This document shows positions 42,300-53,565 of a DNA stretch of 64,000 bases, piece after piece. Source of the stretch: Ariolimax columbianus. Lineage: Eukaryota > Mollusca > Gastropoda > Stylommatophora > Arionidae. The stretch's first letter is position 1, and each line of letters begins with the position of its first letter. The position numbers and the translations under genes were made by a program. The DNA lies in NCBI GenBank assembly GCA_036924085.1, contig JAVGWX010000005.1, positions 92,201,764-92,265,763 on the forward strand, read 5' to 3'. The notes below the pieces were generated by a model. It did no database searches. It was not told the origin of the DNA and worked only from the letters and a program-made list of their open reading frames with translations.

Positions 42300-44990
42300 T
42301 GTGTGTTCTTGTGTGTGGTCGCAGTTCTGGTTTTTGCTCGCATTTGTCTGTGTGCGTTTGTGTGTGTGTGTGTAGTTGTGTATGTGTGTGTGTGTCGTGT
42401 ACTTGCATTTGTGTGTATTTTTGTGCAAGTGTGTGTCTGTTTCTGTGTGAATGACTATGTGTGTGCCTTTTTCTGCATATATGATTGTTTGTTTATGTGT
42501 TTCTTTGTGTTTGGCCGTGTTTCTCTTTGTATATGATGTGCATGTTTTAAATTGCGTACGGTTGTGTGTGTATCTTATGTGTTTATGTGCAGGTCTGTGT
42601 TTGTGATTTTATTTCCGTATGCATTTATGAAAACCTACATGTCTCTGAGTTTGTTTATTATTGCAGTTTGGGTGTGTGTGTACTGTTGTAATCGTATATG
42701 TTTATTTGTAGATTTTGTTTCGTCTAAGTATCTTTGTGCATGGGTTTGCGTGTTTGTGGTTGAGTTTGTTGTGTTTGTGGTTGTGTTTAAGTGTGTGTGG
42801 TTGAGTTTGTGTGTGTGTGTGATTATGTTTGTGTGTCTGTGGTTGAGTTTGTTGTGTTTGTGGTTGGGTTTATGTGTGGGGTTGAGTTTGTGTGTGTGTG
42901 TGTGATTGGGTTTGTGTGTTTGTCGTTGGGTTTATTGTGCATGTGTGAGTTTGTAGTCATGTTTGCATGTTTATATTTGGTAACTATCTGAGTTTATTTC
43001 TTGTGTGTAGTTGGGTTTATAGGTTTGTAGTTGGATTTTTGTGTTTGTGGTTTGGTTTGTGTGTTTGTGGTTGGGAGTGTGTGTTTGTGGTTGGGTTTAT
43101 GTGTTTGTAGTTGGGTTTCTGTGTTTATGTTTGGGTTTATGTGTTTGTGGTTGGGTGTATGTGTTTGTGGTTGGGCTTATGTATTTGTGGTTGGTTGTAT
43201 GTGTATATGGTTTGGTTTGTGATTTTGTGGTTGGGCTTATGTATTTGTGGTTGGTTGTATGTGTATATGGTTTGGTTTGTGTGTTCGTGGTTGGGTTTAT
43301 TTATTTATATTTGGGTTTATGTGTTTGTAGTTTCGTTGGCGTGTTTGTAGTTTGGTTTGTGTGTTTGTGTTTTGGTTTGTGGTATGGTTTGTGTGTTTGT
43401 AGTTGGGTTTATGTGTTTGTAGTTGGGTTTATGTGTTTGTGGTTTGGTTTGTGTGTTTGTGGTTTGGTTTCTGTGTTTGTAGTTTGGTTTGTGTGTTTGT
43501 GGTTTGATTTGTGTGTTCTTGGATTGGTTTGTGTGTTTGTAATTTGGTTTATGTATTTAGGGTTGGTTTTGTGTGTTTGTGTTTGGGTTTGTATGTTTGT
43601 GGTTGGGTTTATATTTTTACTGTTGGGTTTCTGTGTGTGTAGTTGGGTCTGAGTGTTTGTCGTTGGATTTATTGTGCATGTGTGCGTTTGTAGTCATGTT
43701 TGCGTGTTTATATTTGGTAACTATTTGCGTTTTTTTCGTTTGTGTAGTTGGGTTTATATGTTTGTAGTTGGATTTGTGTTTTTGTGGTTGGGTTTGTGTG
43801 TTTGTGATTTAATTTTTGTGTTTGTTGTTGGGTGTGTGTGTGTATGTGTGTGTGTGGTTGCGTTTGTGTGTGTGTGGTTGGCTTTGTGTGTGTGTGGTTG
43901 GCTTTGTGTGTTTGTCGTTGGGTTTATGTGTTTGTGGTTGGATTTGTGTGTTTGTGGTTGGGTTTGTTTGTTTGTGGTTGAGTTTGTGTGTTTCTATTTG
44001 GGTGTATGTGTTTATAGTCTCGTTTGCTTTTTTGTAGTTTGGTTTGTGTGTTTGTGGTTTGGTTTGTGTTTGTCGTATGGTTTGTGTGTTTGTAATTGGG
44101 TTTATGTGTTTTATGGTTTATTTTGTGTGTTTGTAGTTGGGTTTATGTGTTTGTAATTGGGAGTATGTGGTTCGGTTTGTGTTTGTAGTTTGATTTATAT
44201 GTTTCTGGTCGGGTTTGTTTGTGGTTGGGTTTGTGTGTCTATGGTTGGATTTGTGTGTATTTGATTTGGTTTGTGTGTTTGTGGTTTGGTTTGCGTGTTT
44301 GTGGATTGATTTGTGTGTTTGTATTTAGGTTTGTTTATTTGTGGTTGGGTTTTAGTTTGTAGATGGGTTTGTATTTTTGTGGTTGAGTTTGTGTGTTTTT
44401 GGTTGGGTTTGTGTGTTTGGGGTTGGACTTAAGTTTGTTGTGTATATGTGTTTGAGAACACTTGAATGTGATTATATTTTGTCTGGTTATATGTGTTCTA
44501 CATGTGTGGTTACGTGCGTTTGTATTTGTGTTTGTGCTGTGTATATACTTAAACTCACACAGCTGGTGTATCTGCCAGAGTGTTTGATTGAGTCTAAATA
44601 GCAGGGTTTTATTGTGTGTTTGATTGTAGGTTTGTGCACCTGTGTATGTTTGTATACGTGTTTGAATATTTGTGTTTATGTATTATGTGTATATATGCAT
44701 TTCTATATTTGTTTATAGACATGTTAATGCACGTTTGCATATTTGTTCATGTGTATTTTTTAAAATGTGTATTTGTATATGCAATTATGCGTGTTCGTAA
44801 ATCTGTCTGTCTAATTATATTTGTAATTAAAGTATGTGTGTATGAGCAGGTTTCTGTTAGATGTGTGTTTGTGTGTGTTTCCTTTTGTGTTTTTGTATCT
44901 TCATTAGTTTGTGTATGTGTTTGTTCAAATGCTTATTTGTGCGTGTGTGTGTGTGCTGTGTGTGTGTGTGTATTTTCGGTTTGTGTGCGT
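42300..44990. repeat. TG-rich array of a 20-bp unit, about 2.5 kb
   Basis: The core is TGTGTTTGTGGTTGGGTTTA (20 bp), best preserved at 43020-44440 and degenerate outside. Three units (60 bp) return to the same frame, which explains the 20-residue periodicity of the Val/Cys/Gly/Leu-rich frames. Strong strand bias: the plus strand has almost no C. A 400-bp-scale duplication is visible: the phrase GCATGTTTATATTTGGTAAC near 42964 recurs with one change near 43702. Not coding. Confidence 0.95.
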
Positions 44991-45239
44991 TTATTTCGGA
45001 TTGTGTGTTCGCAATTGTTTACATTGGGCCTGCATACCTAAAGTAACATTTATGGAATTAGAAAGAGATCAGCTGCGTCAAACAGATACTATTCAAAAAT
45101 AGACGAAGGATAAGAATAGCATTTGGAACAAGCATAAATAATAAAGGTAGAAGCATGTGAAAAACAAAAAAAAATGATAACACAGTCAGACGTAGGACCC
45201 CAACGGCCTTTTCCTAGGGTACATGGAAGAAAGAGAAGA

Positions 45240-45255
45240 AGAAGTTGTAGTTATA

Positions 45256-45287
<32 letters not shown>

Positions 45288-45288
45288 A

Positions 45289-45341
<53 letters not shown>

Positions 45342-45437
45342 ATATACAAAGAAGAAGAAAAAGAAGAAGACGAAGAAGAAAAAGATAACAAGAACAAGAG
45401 CACGAAAACGAAAAATTGAATGGGGGAAAGAGAGAGA

Positions 45438-45480
<43 letters not shown>
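45240..45480. repeat. AGT, GAA and GA microsatellites in series
   Basis: (AGT)n at 45256-45342, GAA-rich to about 45400, GA run at about 45434-45470. Confidence 0.95.
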
Positions 45481-45721
45481 GAGAAAGAGGGAGAGTGAGA
45501 CAGAGACCAACTGTACGTGACACCCTAGACATACGTCCTCTGCCATCTCAATGTCAACGGCATACACACCTTCCTCAGTAGACACGTCACTCCAACCAGA
45601 GATGTTTACAGTAGGCACGAGACGTGAAGTATTTGATAGTTGTTTCTCAAGATTAATGGCTCGAATGAAAACTTGATATCTTTCACTTCAGCAATGTGAT
45701 ATATGTACTGTACATATATAG

Positions 45722-45800
45722 TGTAGCGAGTCGCTGCCCTGGTTAGGGCGTCTGTCCCCGATTAAAGAATTGTACATTCAAAATCACAATAATGCTTCAG
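45722..45800 (+). mobile_element. Probable tRNA-derived SINE head
   Basis: GCCCTGGTTAGGGCGTCTGT resembles an A box plus D arm, and TACATTCAAAATCAC is a weak B box. Diverged. Confidence 0.4.
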
Positions 45801-46019
45801 TAATTCTTGTATTGGAATAGAAATAGTTCATTCAAAATTGTGCGTGCACACTTAATGACCACTGCAGGGGAAAGCGTCCCCTATTACTCAGTTTTATCCA
45901 TCTTCATAGTGAAATCCAAGCATTGGGAATATACGTCGTAGTGGTCGACTGGTAGTAGGTGTGTGTCGGTGTGTGTGTGTTCACGCTTGTGTGTTTATGC
46001 AAATGCGTATATGTATGTA

Positions 46020-46130
<111 letters not shown>

Positions 46131-46144
46131 ATATCATCAGCATC

Positions 46145-46360
46145 ATGTAGCATGTCCTTTATAGAACGTTGCTCCCATCACAGTCTGTCTGAAAGAAACT
46201 CGTTCCCTTGCCAAAACTCCAGCCTCCGCTATAATCATACCCAGGCATTCCTGGATATCTTGGTGCCATCGTCTTCTTGGTCTACCCATTCCTCATTATC
46301 CTGGCACCATACCTCCATCACTGTTCTCTCGAGACCGTTGTGTCTCTTGATATGACCACA
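46145..46360 (-). mobile_element. RTE/BovB-like LINE C-terminal relic
   Basis: The minus strand encodes, with frame shifts, [16 protein letters not shown], then [18 protein letters not shown], then [17 protein letters not shown]. This order (GHI.R...LE.T.M.G, RPR.RW..DI, then ..DR..W) is the standard tail after the RT of RTE/BovB-type LINEs. Short and frame-broken. Confidence 0.75.
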
Positions 46361-46624
46361 GTATTTGCATATATATATATATCTATATATATATAAACTA
46401 TCAATGGTTAATTAACGTGCATAGTGTGTATACGGGACTTAAGTTTGTCGTCTTTGATATTTTTTTTGTTTTTTTCGTTCGCCTTATTTTTCTCTAATCC
46501 CCCAAGGCGATGTGCGTTGCACTGTGTTTTTATTTTGCGCCTGTCGGCCCAGTGCATCTGACTTCGGCATGCATTTTATGTAAGGGTCTGCTTCCTCCTG
46601 CATTTTCTAAGGGTTTGCTTCCCC

Positions 46625-46720
46625 GGGGTAACGGCCGGTGCTGTGATGGGGATCGAACCCAGCACCTTCGGATTGTGAGCCGTGCCATTTAACCACTAGG
46701 CCACGCCGTCCCCTGTCTCT
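46625..46720 (-). mobile_element. tRNA-derived SINE head, well preserved
   Basis: On the minus strand GGCGTGGCCTAGTGGTTAAA is an excellent A box and GCTGGGTTCGATCCCC an excellent B box, at tRNA spacing. The best Pol III promoter in the window. The 5' part (AGGGGACGGCG) does not pair with the 3' side as an acceptor stem, so a SINE is favoured. Confidence 0.7.
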
Positions 46721-46797
46721 GATTTGACTAGGCAGCTCGATTGCACCTCACTTAAGACCAGGGGCCTATTGAAACTTGTGGGATTGAAACACCACAC

Positions 46798-47220
46798 ATG
46801 TTCAGCGCTCCAAGGAAACACTTTCTGCCTTATGCACCGTTTTTTTTATATGGCTGCGAGGTGAGGAACCTACAAAAAGGTGTTATGGCACGGCTCCAAG
46901 CTACTCAACGAGCGATGGAGCGTAGACCACTGTCACTTTCAATACTAGACCACATCCACAACACCAACATCAGGAGTCAAAGCTGCTTTAGTGACGTCGC
47001 AGATACGGCGTTGATAGAAAGTACAGGCGGACAGACCACGTGGTACGCATGTCTGACAATGGATGGACACGTGACGTCATGGTGGCCTTACATCTAAAAT
47101 CGTCTCTCCAGATGTCCACCAATGAGACGGAGAGGTGCCCTTCGACAAGACCTCGGTCCGACTTTGTGCTTAATGACAAAGGACAGAAATAAGTTCAGAC
47201 GACATCTTGCTACCTGGCAT
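46798..47220 (+). mobile_element. RTE-like LINE C-terminal relic
   Basis: Encodes YGCEVRNLQKGVMARLQATQ then RAMERRPLSLSILDHIHNTN and IRSQ, followed by degraded VADTALIE and HVTSWWP-like parts. It matches the A.QR.MER.ML..SL.D.I.N..IR region that follows the RT in RTE-type LINEs, and pairs with the older relic at 8878-9200. Open only in short pieces. Confidence 0.75.
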
Positions 47221-47755
47221 AGGGAACATATTGTGCCTGAATGTACAGCAGGATTACGGTATTATAGTGCCAAAAGATAGTGAAGTCGAGCATGCGTCTT
47301 CACAACCTAATAACAGTTTGCTGTTTATGATTTTTGTTTGTTGACTTATCATGTTAAACTGTTGTGTGTCTTGTATCTTAGTTGACATATGTCTCTGTAC
47401 TGGGGATCACGGAACTGTCACACTGGGATGCACAAGTACATATTAGGCACGTTTATTTATGCTTTGTGACGTATTTTCGTGTCGTGCAGCTGCCACAATG
47501 TGACTTATTCACACACATGAAAAATATGCAATTACCTATTTTAACGTACGTAAAACTGCATTGTGACCTATGATCTATATTCACTCTCGTCTATCTGTAG
47601 AATGTAACATATGACCTATATTAACAATCGCGCATTTGTATTATGTCACATATGACCTATAGTCACCATCGTACTGCTGTATTATGTGACTTATGACCTA
47701 TATTCAATCTCTGCAGCTGTACTGTGTGATCTATATTTATGATCCTTCAAATGCA
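47221..47755. other. Stretch with degenerate ~60-bp repeats
   Basis: Phrases like TGTGACCTATGATCTATATT, ATGACCTATATTAAC and ATGACCTATAGTCACC recur at 47550-47740, suggesting an old, badly decayed tandem repeat. No gene. Confidence 0.5.
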
Positions 47756-47789
47756 TGTTATGGCTGACACATCCATATGTGTAGATACA

Positions 47790-48135
47790 AACAGACAAGG
47801 TAGCAATTAGTCAAACGTACATTTAGATAAACAGGCAAACAGTCAGATTGATAGATAGATCGACAAACAGAGTTAGACAGACAAACAGGTAGACAGGCAG
47901 ACAATTTGACATTTAGACATTCATACAGTTGAAAGAACAAGCTGTTACAAAGATTTTCAGATAATTTACAGTCAAACAAACAGACAGTCAGATACACAGT
48001 TAGACAGTCACACAAGCTTACAGTCAAACAGACAGTTAGAGACAGAAAAACTGTTTGATAATCATACATACAGACATATTAACAGATACGTATGCAGACA
48101 AGCATATAGACAGACACAGGCATATAGACAGACAC
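47790..48135. repeat. CAGA-rich degenerate tetranucleotide region
   Basis: ACAGACA, TAGACAG and CAGGCA motifs dominate; AGACAGACACAGGCATAT is duplicated at 48108-48135. Confidence 0.8.
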
Positions 48136-48269
48136 AGGCATGGCTTATTTAACACGTGCAATCAAATCAACGTGAATAAACATTGGGCATTATTACCGTA
48201 ACTGAATCCAGCTGATGTTCTCTACGTTATCGCTGATTTAATTATGACAGAACAACATTGAATACTCAC

Positions 48270-48448
48270 GTCTGGGATGGCGATACTGGGGTAGGTGTCA
48301 GAGGTACCCCATAAGAAAGCAATGGCACAAGCCCGTTCAAAATCGTGACGCTAGTCAAGGCTGAAGGCGTACCTGTCAAACTGGTCAATGTTGTGATTGG
48401 GGACAGGTTTGCCTTTTCCAGAATGATCTCATCAGTTGGTAACAGCAT
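48270..48448 (-). CDS. Possible first coding exon of an unidentified gene
   Basis: On the minus strand an ATG in acceptable context (GAAAATGC) opens a frame of about 59 codons beginning MLLPTDEIILEKANLSP and rich in Leu, Thr, Ser and Pro. It runs to CCCAGAC, followed at once by GTGAGTA, a near-perfect 5' splice donor, and meets a stop one codon later if unspliced. The sequence is of balanced composition and not repetitive, unlike nearly every other open frame here. I do not recognise the protein, see no domain and cannot find the next exon, which would lie at lower coordinates. Could be chance. The upstream 200 bp (48449-48660) is unremarkable and could be 5' UTR. Confidence 0.3.
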
Positions 48449-48850
48449 TTTCGAAGACTATGATAACGTTCCAAGTTCGAAGTGTAAATGTCAAAGTTAA
48501 ATTCACTTTTCCAATGAAAGTCTTCGTCTGTTCAAACAGAGACCGTTACATAAGCTAACCACTTCATGTATGCTCGACGACCCTAAATCCGTTTGGAGAT
48601 GGCAGATTTATATTCCGTCCGTGAAGAAACTTGCACAGCCAATCTTGTGGTCTTATTTATTGTCTAGCTAAATCACAAGTTTACAAGTACTTTACAGCAC
48701 AACCAGCCAACAAAAGTGCTATTGTCGTGAAGGAAAGAAGCCACAAATACTGTAAGCTTTACGTTCCACTTATGGAAGAAGTCTCTCGATTTGTCAACCT
48801 AAGCTAAATGCAGCAAATAAATATGTTATATTGTAAAGTAACACTCTTAA
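48449..48850. other. Unannotated stretch
   Basis: No gene or repeat recognised apart from possible 5' UTR of the exon at 48270-48448. Confidence 0.35.
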
Positions 48851-48859
48851 AGGCACGGT

Positions 48860-49155
48860 GTGGTAGTTACCAAGGTAGTATCTATGATGGAAAGAACAGG
48901 CACTGTCACAATCTTGTCCATGCTTAGACACACTCGGAGGATGGATGATGGCAGAATATCAAAATATCTTCTCTATGGGGAATTACCGTTGGGGAAAAGG
49001 TCTCGAGGCCGGCCACTACTTCGGTACAAGGATGTATGCAAGCGGGATATGAATGACGCAGACATCGATTTGGAATCATGGGAACAGGACGCCATGGATC
49101 GTGTAAATGGAAGGGCAGGATTAAACATTGAAAACAGACAAAGGAGATACTGATT
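48860..49155 (+). mobile_element. LINE C-terminal relic of another family
   Basis: Encodes RHTRRMDDGRISKYLLYGEL then GKRSRGRPLLRYKDVCKRDM, then DIDLESWEQDAMDR. This is the widespread tail (GH..RM.D.R.PK.LLYGEL..G.R..GRP.LRYKD..K.D.....D...WE..A.DR) that follows the RT in a common animal LINE group. It is open for 97 codons, which makes it one of the younger relics, but the RT itself is missing upstream. Confidence 0.8.
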
Positions 49156-49479
49156 GCTGAAAGGCTAAAGACTCAAAGTTTGAGAAGACACGCCACACCA
49201 TGCGATACCGCAAACGGTCCTGATTTTTCTTGCACTACTGTGGAAGATGCTTTTCTGCCCGGATTGGTCTTACGAGTCACATTCGTTACCGTCATGGACT
49301 GTAGTTGCACACTGTTTCAAAACACAATTACTATCGTCTGACAAGAAGGAAAGAGCTAATGATGATGAATAATGATGATAATGATCTAGGATGTTAAGAA
49401 TGAGGCCCCTGTAACTTTCACAGTAAGACGTAAAGCAGTTTCAACAAACAATTTATATTGCAACCGTAAGTGCATGTGT

Positions 49480-49835
49480 TTTGAAACAGACTTCCTGAAA
49501 AGAGCATTGTTATAGTGGTGGCCCAATGCTTCATATAGAGCGACAAGGGGACAGAAGAAAAAAAGAGCAGGCCGAAGAAGAAACGGAATATGCTGATAAA
49601 GATTATGCTGAAAATCAGGATGATGAAGAACAAGAAAACGAAAAAAAATGAGAGGCGCTAGCAGTAAAAGTAAACACGAACTAGTTACGTATGAAGCTAG
49701 CAGCATCGTCATGTAAAACCAATACTTTAGGAACTACTACTACAAATATTCAGATATGAGCTTCCGGTAAACGGGTTAGGTGTAGTGGTGACCTTATGCT
49801 TCACATGGAGCCAAATGTACATGCCAAGTCGGTAT
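49480..49835 (+). repeat. Dispersed sequence with family B-like parts
   Basis: GAAGCTAGCAGCATCGTCAT then GTAAAACCAATA and CTTCCGGTAAACGGGTTAG resemble the middle of the copy at 40795-40990. A second resemblance (GTGGCCCAATGCTTCATATA near 49520 and GTGGTGACCTTATGCTTCAC near 49787) suggests an internal duplication about 270 bp apart. Confidence 0.4.
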
Positions 49836-50145
49836 CGCAGTGGTGAAAGATGTTCCTAATCCGGCGCGGAATGACATAATTTTTAATTGGGATTTTAAAT
49901 CATTTTTATTTTCGTTACAGTCACAGCTTCGATTTGTTTCTACCAGGAAAAGGTTGTTCATGACGGTTGGATGATTATAGGAATAGCATTTATAGCGCAG
50001 TTACCACACCAGAACATAATTATCCGATACATACATTACTGCCAACATGACTTCGTCAGAGAGAGGTAACAACGCAGAGCAAATATGTTGGGGGCGGCTG
50101 GAAGGAATGAAATATCCGAGTTCTGTCCAAATTAATTGATGTGAT
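49836..50145. other. Unannotated stretch
   Basis: No gene or repeat recognised. Confidence 0.35.
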
Positions 50146-50592
50146 TAAAATAACAATCTCGCTGGGAGTCTGTGTCAAGTCCGTGTTAACAATCTTGTTG
50201 GAAGTCTGTGTCAAGTTCGTGTTAACAATCTTGTTGGAAGTCTGTGTCAAGTTCGTGTTAACAATCTCGCTGGGAGTCTGTGTCAAGTCCGTGTTAACAA
50301 TCTTGTTGGAAGTCTGTGTCAAGTCCGTGTTAACAATCTTGTTGGAAGTCTGTGTCAAGTCCGTGTTAACAATCTTGTTGGAAGTCTGTGTCAAGTCCGT
50401 GTTAACAATCTTGTTGGAAATCTGTGTCAAGTCCGTGTTAACAATCTTGTTGGTAGTCTGTGTCAAGTCCGTGTTAACAATCTTGTTGGAAGTCTGTGTC
50501 AAGTCCGTGTAAACAATCTCGCTGGGAGTCTGTGTCAAGTCCGTGTTAACAATCTTGTTGGAAGTCTGTGTCAAGTCCGTGTTAACAATCAT
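50146..50592. repeat. 36-bp minisatellite, about 12 copies
   Basis: Unit TCTGTGTCAAGTCCGTGTTA then ACAATCTTGTTGGAAG. A variant with CTCGCTGGGAG occurs three times, spaced irregularly. Twelve-codon frames on both strands (for example NKIVNTDLTQTS) are artefacts. Confidence 0.95.
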
Positions 50593-50880
50593 GATTGGAG
50601 CATGTGCTAAAACATATACGAGCTTTTCTACTGATTTGTTATGCTTTATTTTATAAAATCGTGATGCCAAATTCATTCAGAACCCTTCATAGCTGCTTTT
50701 AGCGACAGGCTAAGTAGGGTGAAGTGGCCGTACTCTTGTACAGGCTTCAGGATTCATTAAGGGATTACTTTCGTTATTTGGTTAGCTGTAGAATGTGACG
50801 TTTTAAAGGGATTTCTCCGTTAGTCAGACGGTCTGTATCTAGAGTAGTCTGTTGCTGAACCCTGCACTTTTGGTGTGAAA
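50593..50880. other. Unannotated stretch
   Basis: No gene or repeat recognised. Confidence 0.35.
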
Positions 50881-50882
50881 AG

Positions 50883-51103
50883 AGAGGTGTTCTTTTGAAA
50901 TGATTCACCATTAAACAAAACAAAAGTGAGGTGCTCTTTTTAAATGAAACACCATTAAACAAAACAAAAGTGAGGTGCTCTTTTGAAATTATACACCATT
51001 AAACAAAACAAAAGTGAGGTGCTCTTTTGAAATTATACACCATTTAATAAAACAAAAGTGAGGTGCACTTTTGAAATTATACACCATTAAACAAAACAAA
51101 AAA
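50883..51103. repeat. 44-45-bp tandem repeat, 5 copies
   Basis: Unit CACCATTAAACAAAACAAAA then GTGAGGTGCTCTTTTGAAATTATA. Copies nearly identical. Confidence 0.95.
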
Positions 51104-52015
51104 AGCCCTCGACCAAAGAACAATGGGAACCATTATGACGTTACGTAAACATGGTATTAGAAAGGGTCATGTCCAAATCAGGAACATGGACAGAAAAAGG
51201 ATCGTTTTATATTTATTGCTCTGAAATCCTTAATTAATCTGTCTTTGTCGAGAAGAACGTTTATACTAAGAGGGTTAAATTCAGTATCCGGGATCTTTGA
51301 GCTGAAAGATAAACGAAGTGATGGATTGGCATGTCATATTCTCGGCTCTGTGACAAATTATGACCACTTATGTTGTGTAAAATAGAGATGACATCACATC
51401 ACCATAGATAAATCACTGTGATTTTTTTTAGCAGTTGCCAAACATTTTGGATACTGATGTTTCTTTTAGCTCGATTGTTTTACATACTCCCGATCCATTC
51501 TGGCAAGTGACGCTCGGTGTACATTTGATAAAACACTCATTGTTTCTATTGCTGATTCATTCATTGTAACGATATCGTTAAAATTAATGGTATCTGCGAC
51601 GGAACTGGAGGTCAAAAGTTTATAAATAAGCACAGTTCAGTAGCCACACATGAATAGAAAAGCAGCGAACCGGAAATTTACAAAACGGCCAAAAGTCTTT
51701 GTCAGGGCAAAAATTCATACATGTTTATACTGTGTATTATCAACTTTTGACCTTCATTACAACCGCATGTTCAATTAATGTCTATGTAGCCATTGTTTTT
51801 AGCTTGCTATTATTGGTTATCTCGTGACCTTCTCAATTACCCTGTTTCTTCGTCCAATTCTCTACTTTGATTCGTTTTGGTGTTGTCATCTGTGTAGTTC
51901 CTTGTTCCTGACGAAGGTCTTGTGGTTATAACGGGTGGTTCTTCCTGTTTTTGTCCCGATACGGTTAATGAGCATTGTTATCACATAATTGACAGCTATT
52001 GATTAAGTTCATTCC
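51104..52015. other. Unannotated stretch
   Basis: No gene recognised. CCTGACGAAGGTCTTGTGGT at 51908-51927 is a dispersed phrase (compare minus strand of 25270-25285, and GGAAGATCTTGTGGTTGGAA at 59243). Confidence 0.4.
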
Positions 52016-52745
52016 CTAGATCGATCCTGGGTGCCCTACTGATCCTGAGTGCCCTACTGATCCTGGGTCCCCTACTAATCCTAGGTGCCCTAATGATACT
52101 GGGTGCCCTACTGATCCTGAGTGCCCTAATGATCCTGGGTGCCCTAATGATCCTGGGTGCCCTACTGATCCTGGGTGCCCTACTGGTCCTGGGTGCCCTA
52201 ATGATCCTGGATGCCCTACTGATCCTGGGTGCCCTAATGATCCTGTATGCCCTAATGATCTTGGTTGCCCTAATGATCTTGTGTGCCCTACTGATCCTGG
52301 GTGCCCTACTGGTCATGGGTGCCCTAATGATCCTGGGTGCCCTAATGATCCTGTCTGCCCTACTGATCCTGGGTGCCTTAATGATCCTATGTGCCCTAAT
52401 GATCATGTGTGCCCTACTGATCCTAGGTGCCCTAATGATCATGTTTGCCCCACTGATCATGGGTGCCCTACTGATCATGGGTACCCTACTGATCCTTGGT
52501 GCCCTAATGATCCTGGGTGCCCTAATGATCCTGGGTGCCCTACTGATCCTGGGTGCCCTAATGATTCTGGGTGCCCTACTGATCATGGGTGCCCTACTGA
52601 TCATGGGTGCCCTATTGATCCTGGGTGCCCTACTGATCCTGTGTGCCCTACTGATCATGTGTGCCCTACTGATCATGGGTGCCCTACTGATCCTGGGTGC
52701 CCTACTGATCCAGGGTGCCCTACTGATCCTGGGTACCTTACTGAA
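52016..52745. repeat. 18-bp minisatellite, about 40 copies
   Basis: Unit GATCCTGGGTGCCCTACT or ...CTAAT, with GATCATGGGT and GATCATGTGT sub-variants clustered in the middle and right. Since 18 is divisible by three, several frames on both strands stay open for 180-330 codons (six-residue repeats such as ISRAPR and LLILGA). I regard these as non-coding. Confidence 0.97.
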
Positions 52746-53139
52746 CGAAAGAATACACCAACTACACCTCCACGTATGTTGCAAAAGACGACTAACAAGA
52801 GTTCGCTGAGGTCCACTGAGAGAACATAGAGCTGAAGAATATAAGACCTTTTCCTTGCAGTCACCACGTAGTGTACAGGCAAGGTTTTTTTTTAATTTTC
52901 TGTCCAATGGAAACAAATAATATATGGGTTGTGGACATACTGAACACGTGTGGACCTTGTCAGAGCAATAACATCCAAACAACTCGGCCAGTTGGACTTT
53001 ATGATGAGGGCAATGATATTTAGCTTAGTTTGGATTATTATATTATTTACCTTTCGGTCCAAGTGAAGTAGAGGAGAACCACAACAGCTGTCCACTTTAA
53101 CAAAGCAGTGGTTTTACATGATGAGATTGCTAACTGCTT
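52746..53139. other. Unannotated stretch
   Basis: GCAGTCACCACGTAGTGTAC at 52857-52876 recurs with few changes at 60739-60758, followed in both by T-rich sequence; possible dispersed repeat. ACCTTTCGGTCCAAGTG at 53050 resembles CTTTTCGGTCTAAGTG at 57173. No gene. Confidence 0.4.
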
Positions 53140-53214
53140 GCGCAGCACTCTATAGTCTCAACCTACGACAACCTTGGAAAGTTACAGTGGTCATGTTTAG
53201 TTTAATCCGGGTTT

Positions 53215-53565
53215 CGCTAAGGTAAAGTACTACCCAGGTAAGGTACCACTCAGGTAAGGTACCACTCAGGTAAGGTATCACTCAGGTAAGGTATCACTCA
53301 AGTAAAGTTCCCCTCATGTAAGGTATCACTCAGGTAGATCACCAGGAAAGTCAGGTATTTCTCAGACAGAGACCCACGCAGGTAAGGTACCACCCAGGTA
53401 AGGTACAACTCAGGTAAGGTACCACTCAGGTAAGATATCACTCAGGTAATGTACCACTCAGGTAAGGTATCATTCCGGTGAGGTACCATTCAGGTAGAAC
53501 ACCAGGCAAGTCAGGTACCTTTCAGGTAGGGTACCACGCAGGTAAGGTACCACGAATGTAGCCAT
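53215..53565. repeat. 16-bp minisatellite, about 20 copies
   Basis: Unit CAGGTAAGGTACCACT with TATCACT variants. A larger duplication is visible: TCAGGTAGATCACCAGGAAA near 53330 and TCAGGTAGAACACCAGGCAA near 53490 introduce two parallel blocks of about 155 bp. CAGGTAAG is a splice-donor consensus, so the array holds many donor-like sites. Confidence 0.92.

Noticed and set aside
42303..44156. Cys/Val/Gly-rich membrane-like proteins (up to 203 codons)
   Set aside because: Apparent hydrophobicity comes from the GT-rich 20-bp unit; three frames of the plus strand look alike.
46625..46720. Functional tRNA gene
   Set aside because: A and B boxes are good, but acceptor-stem pairing is absent; the other tRNA-like heads are worse. 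SINE heads are the better reading.
50056..50676. 206-codon Thr/Asn-rich repeat protein on the minus strand
   Set aside because: Product of a 36-bp array with open frames on both strands. No signal peptide or domain outside the array.
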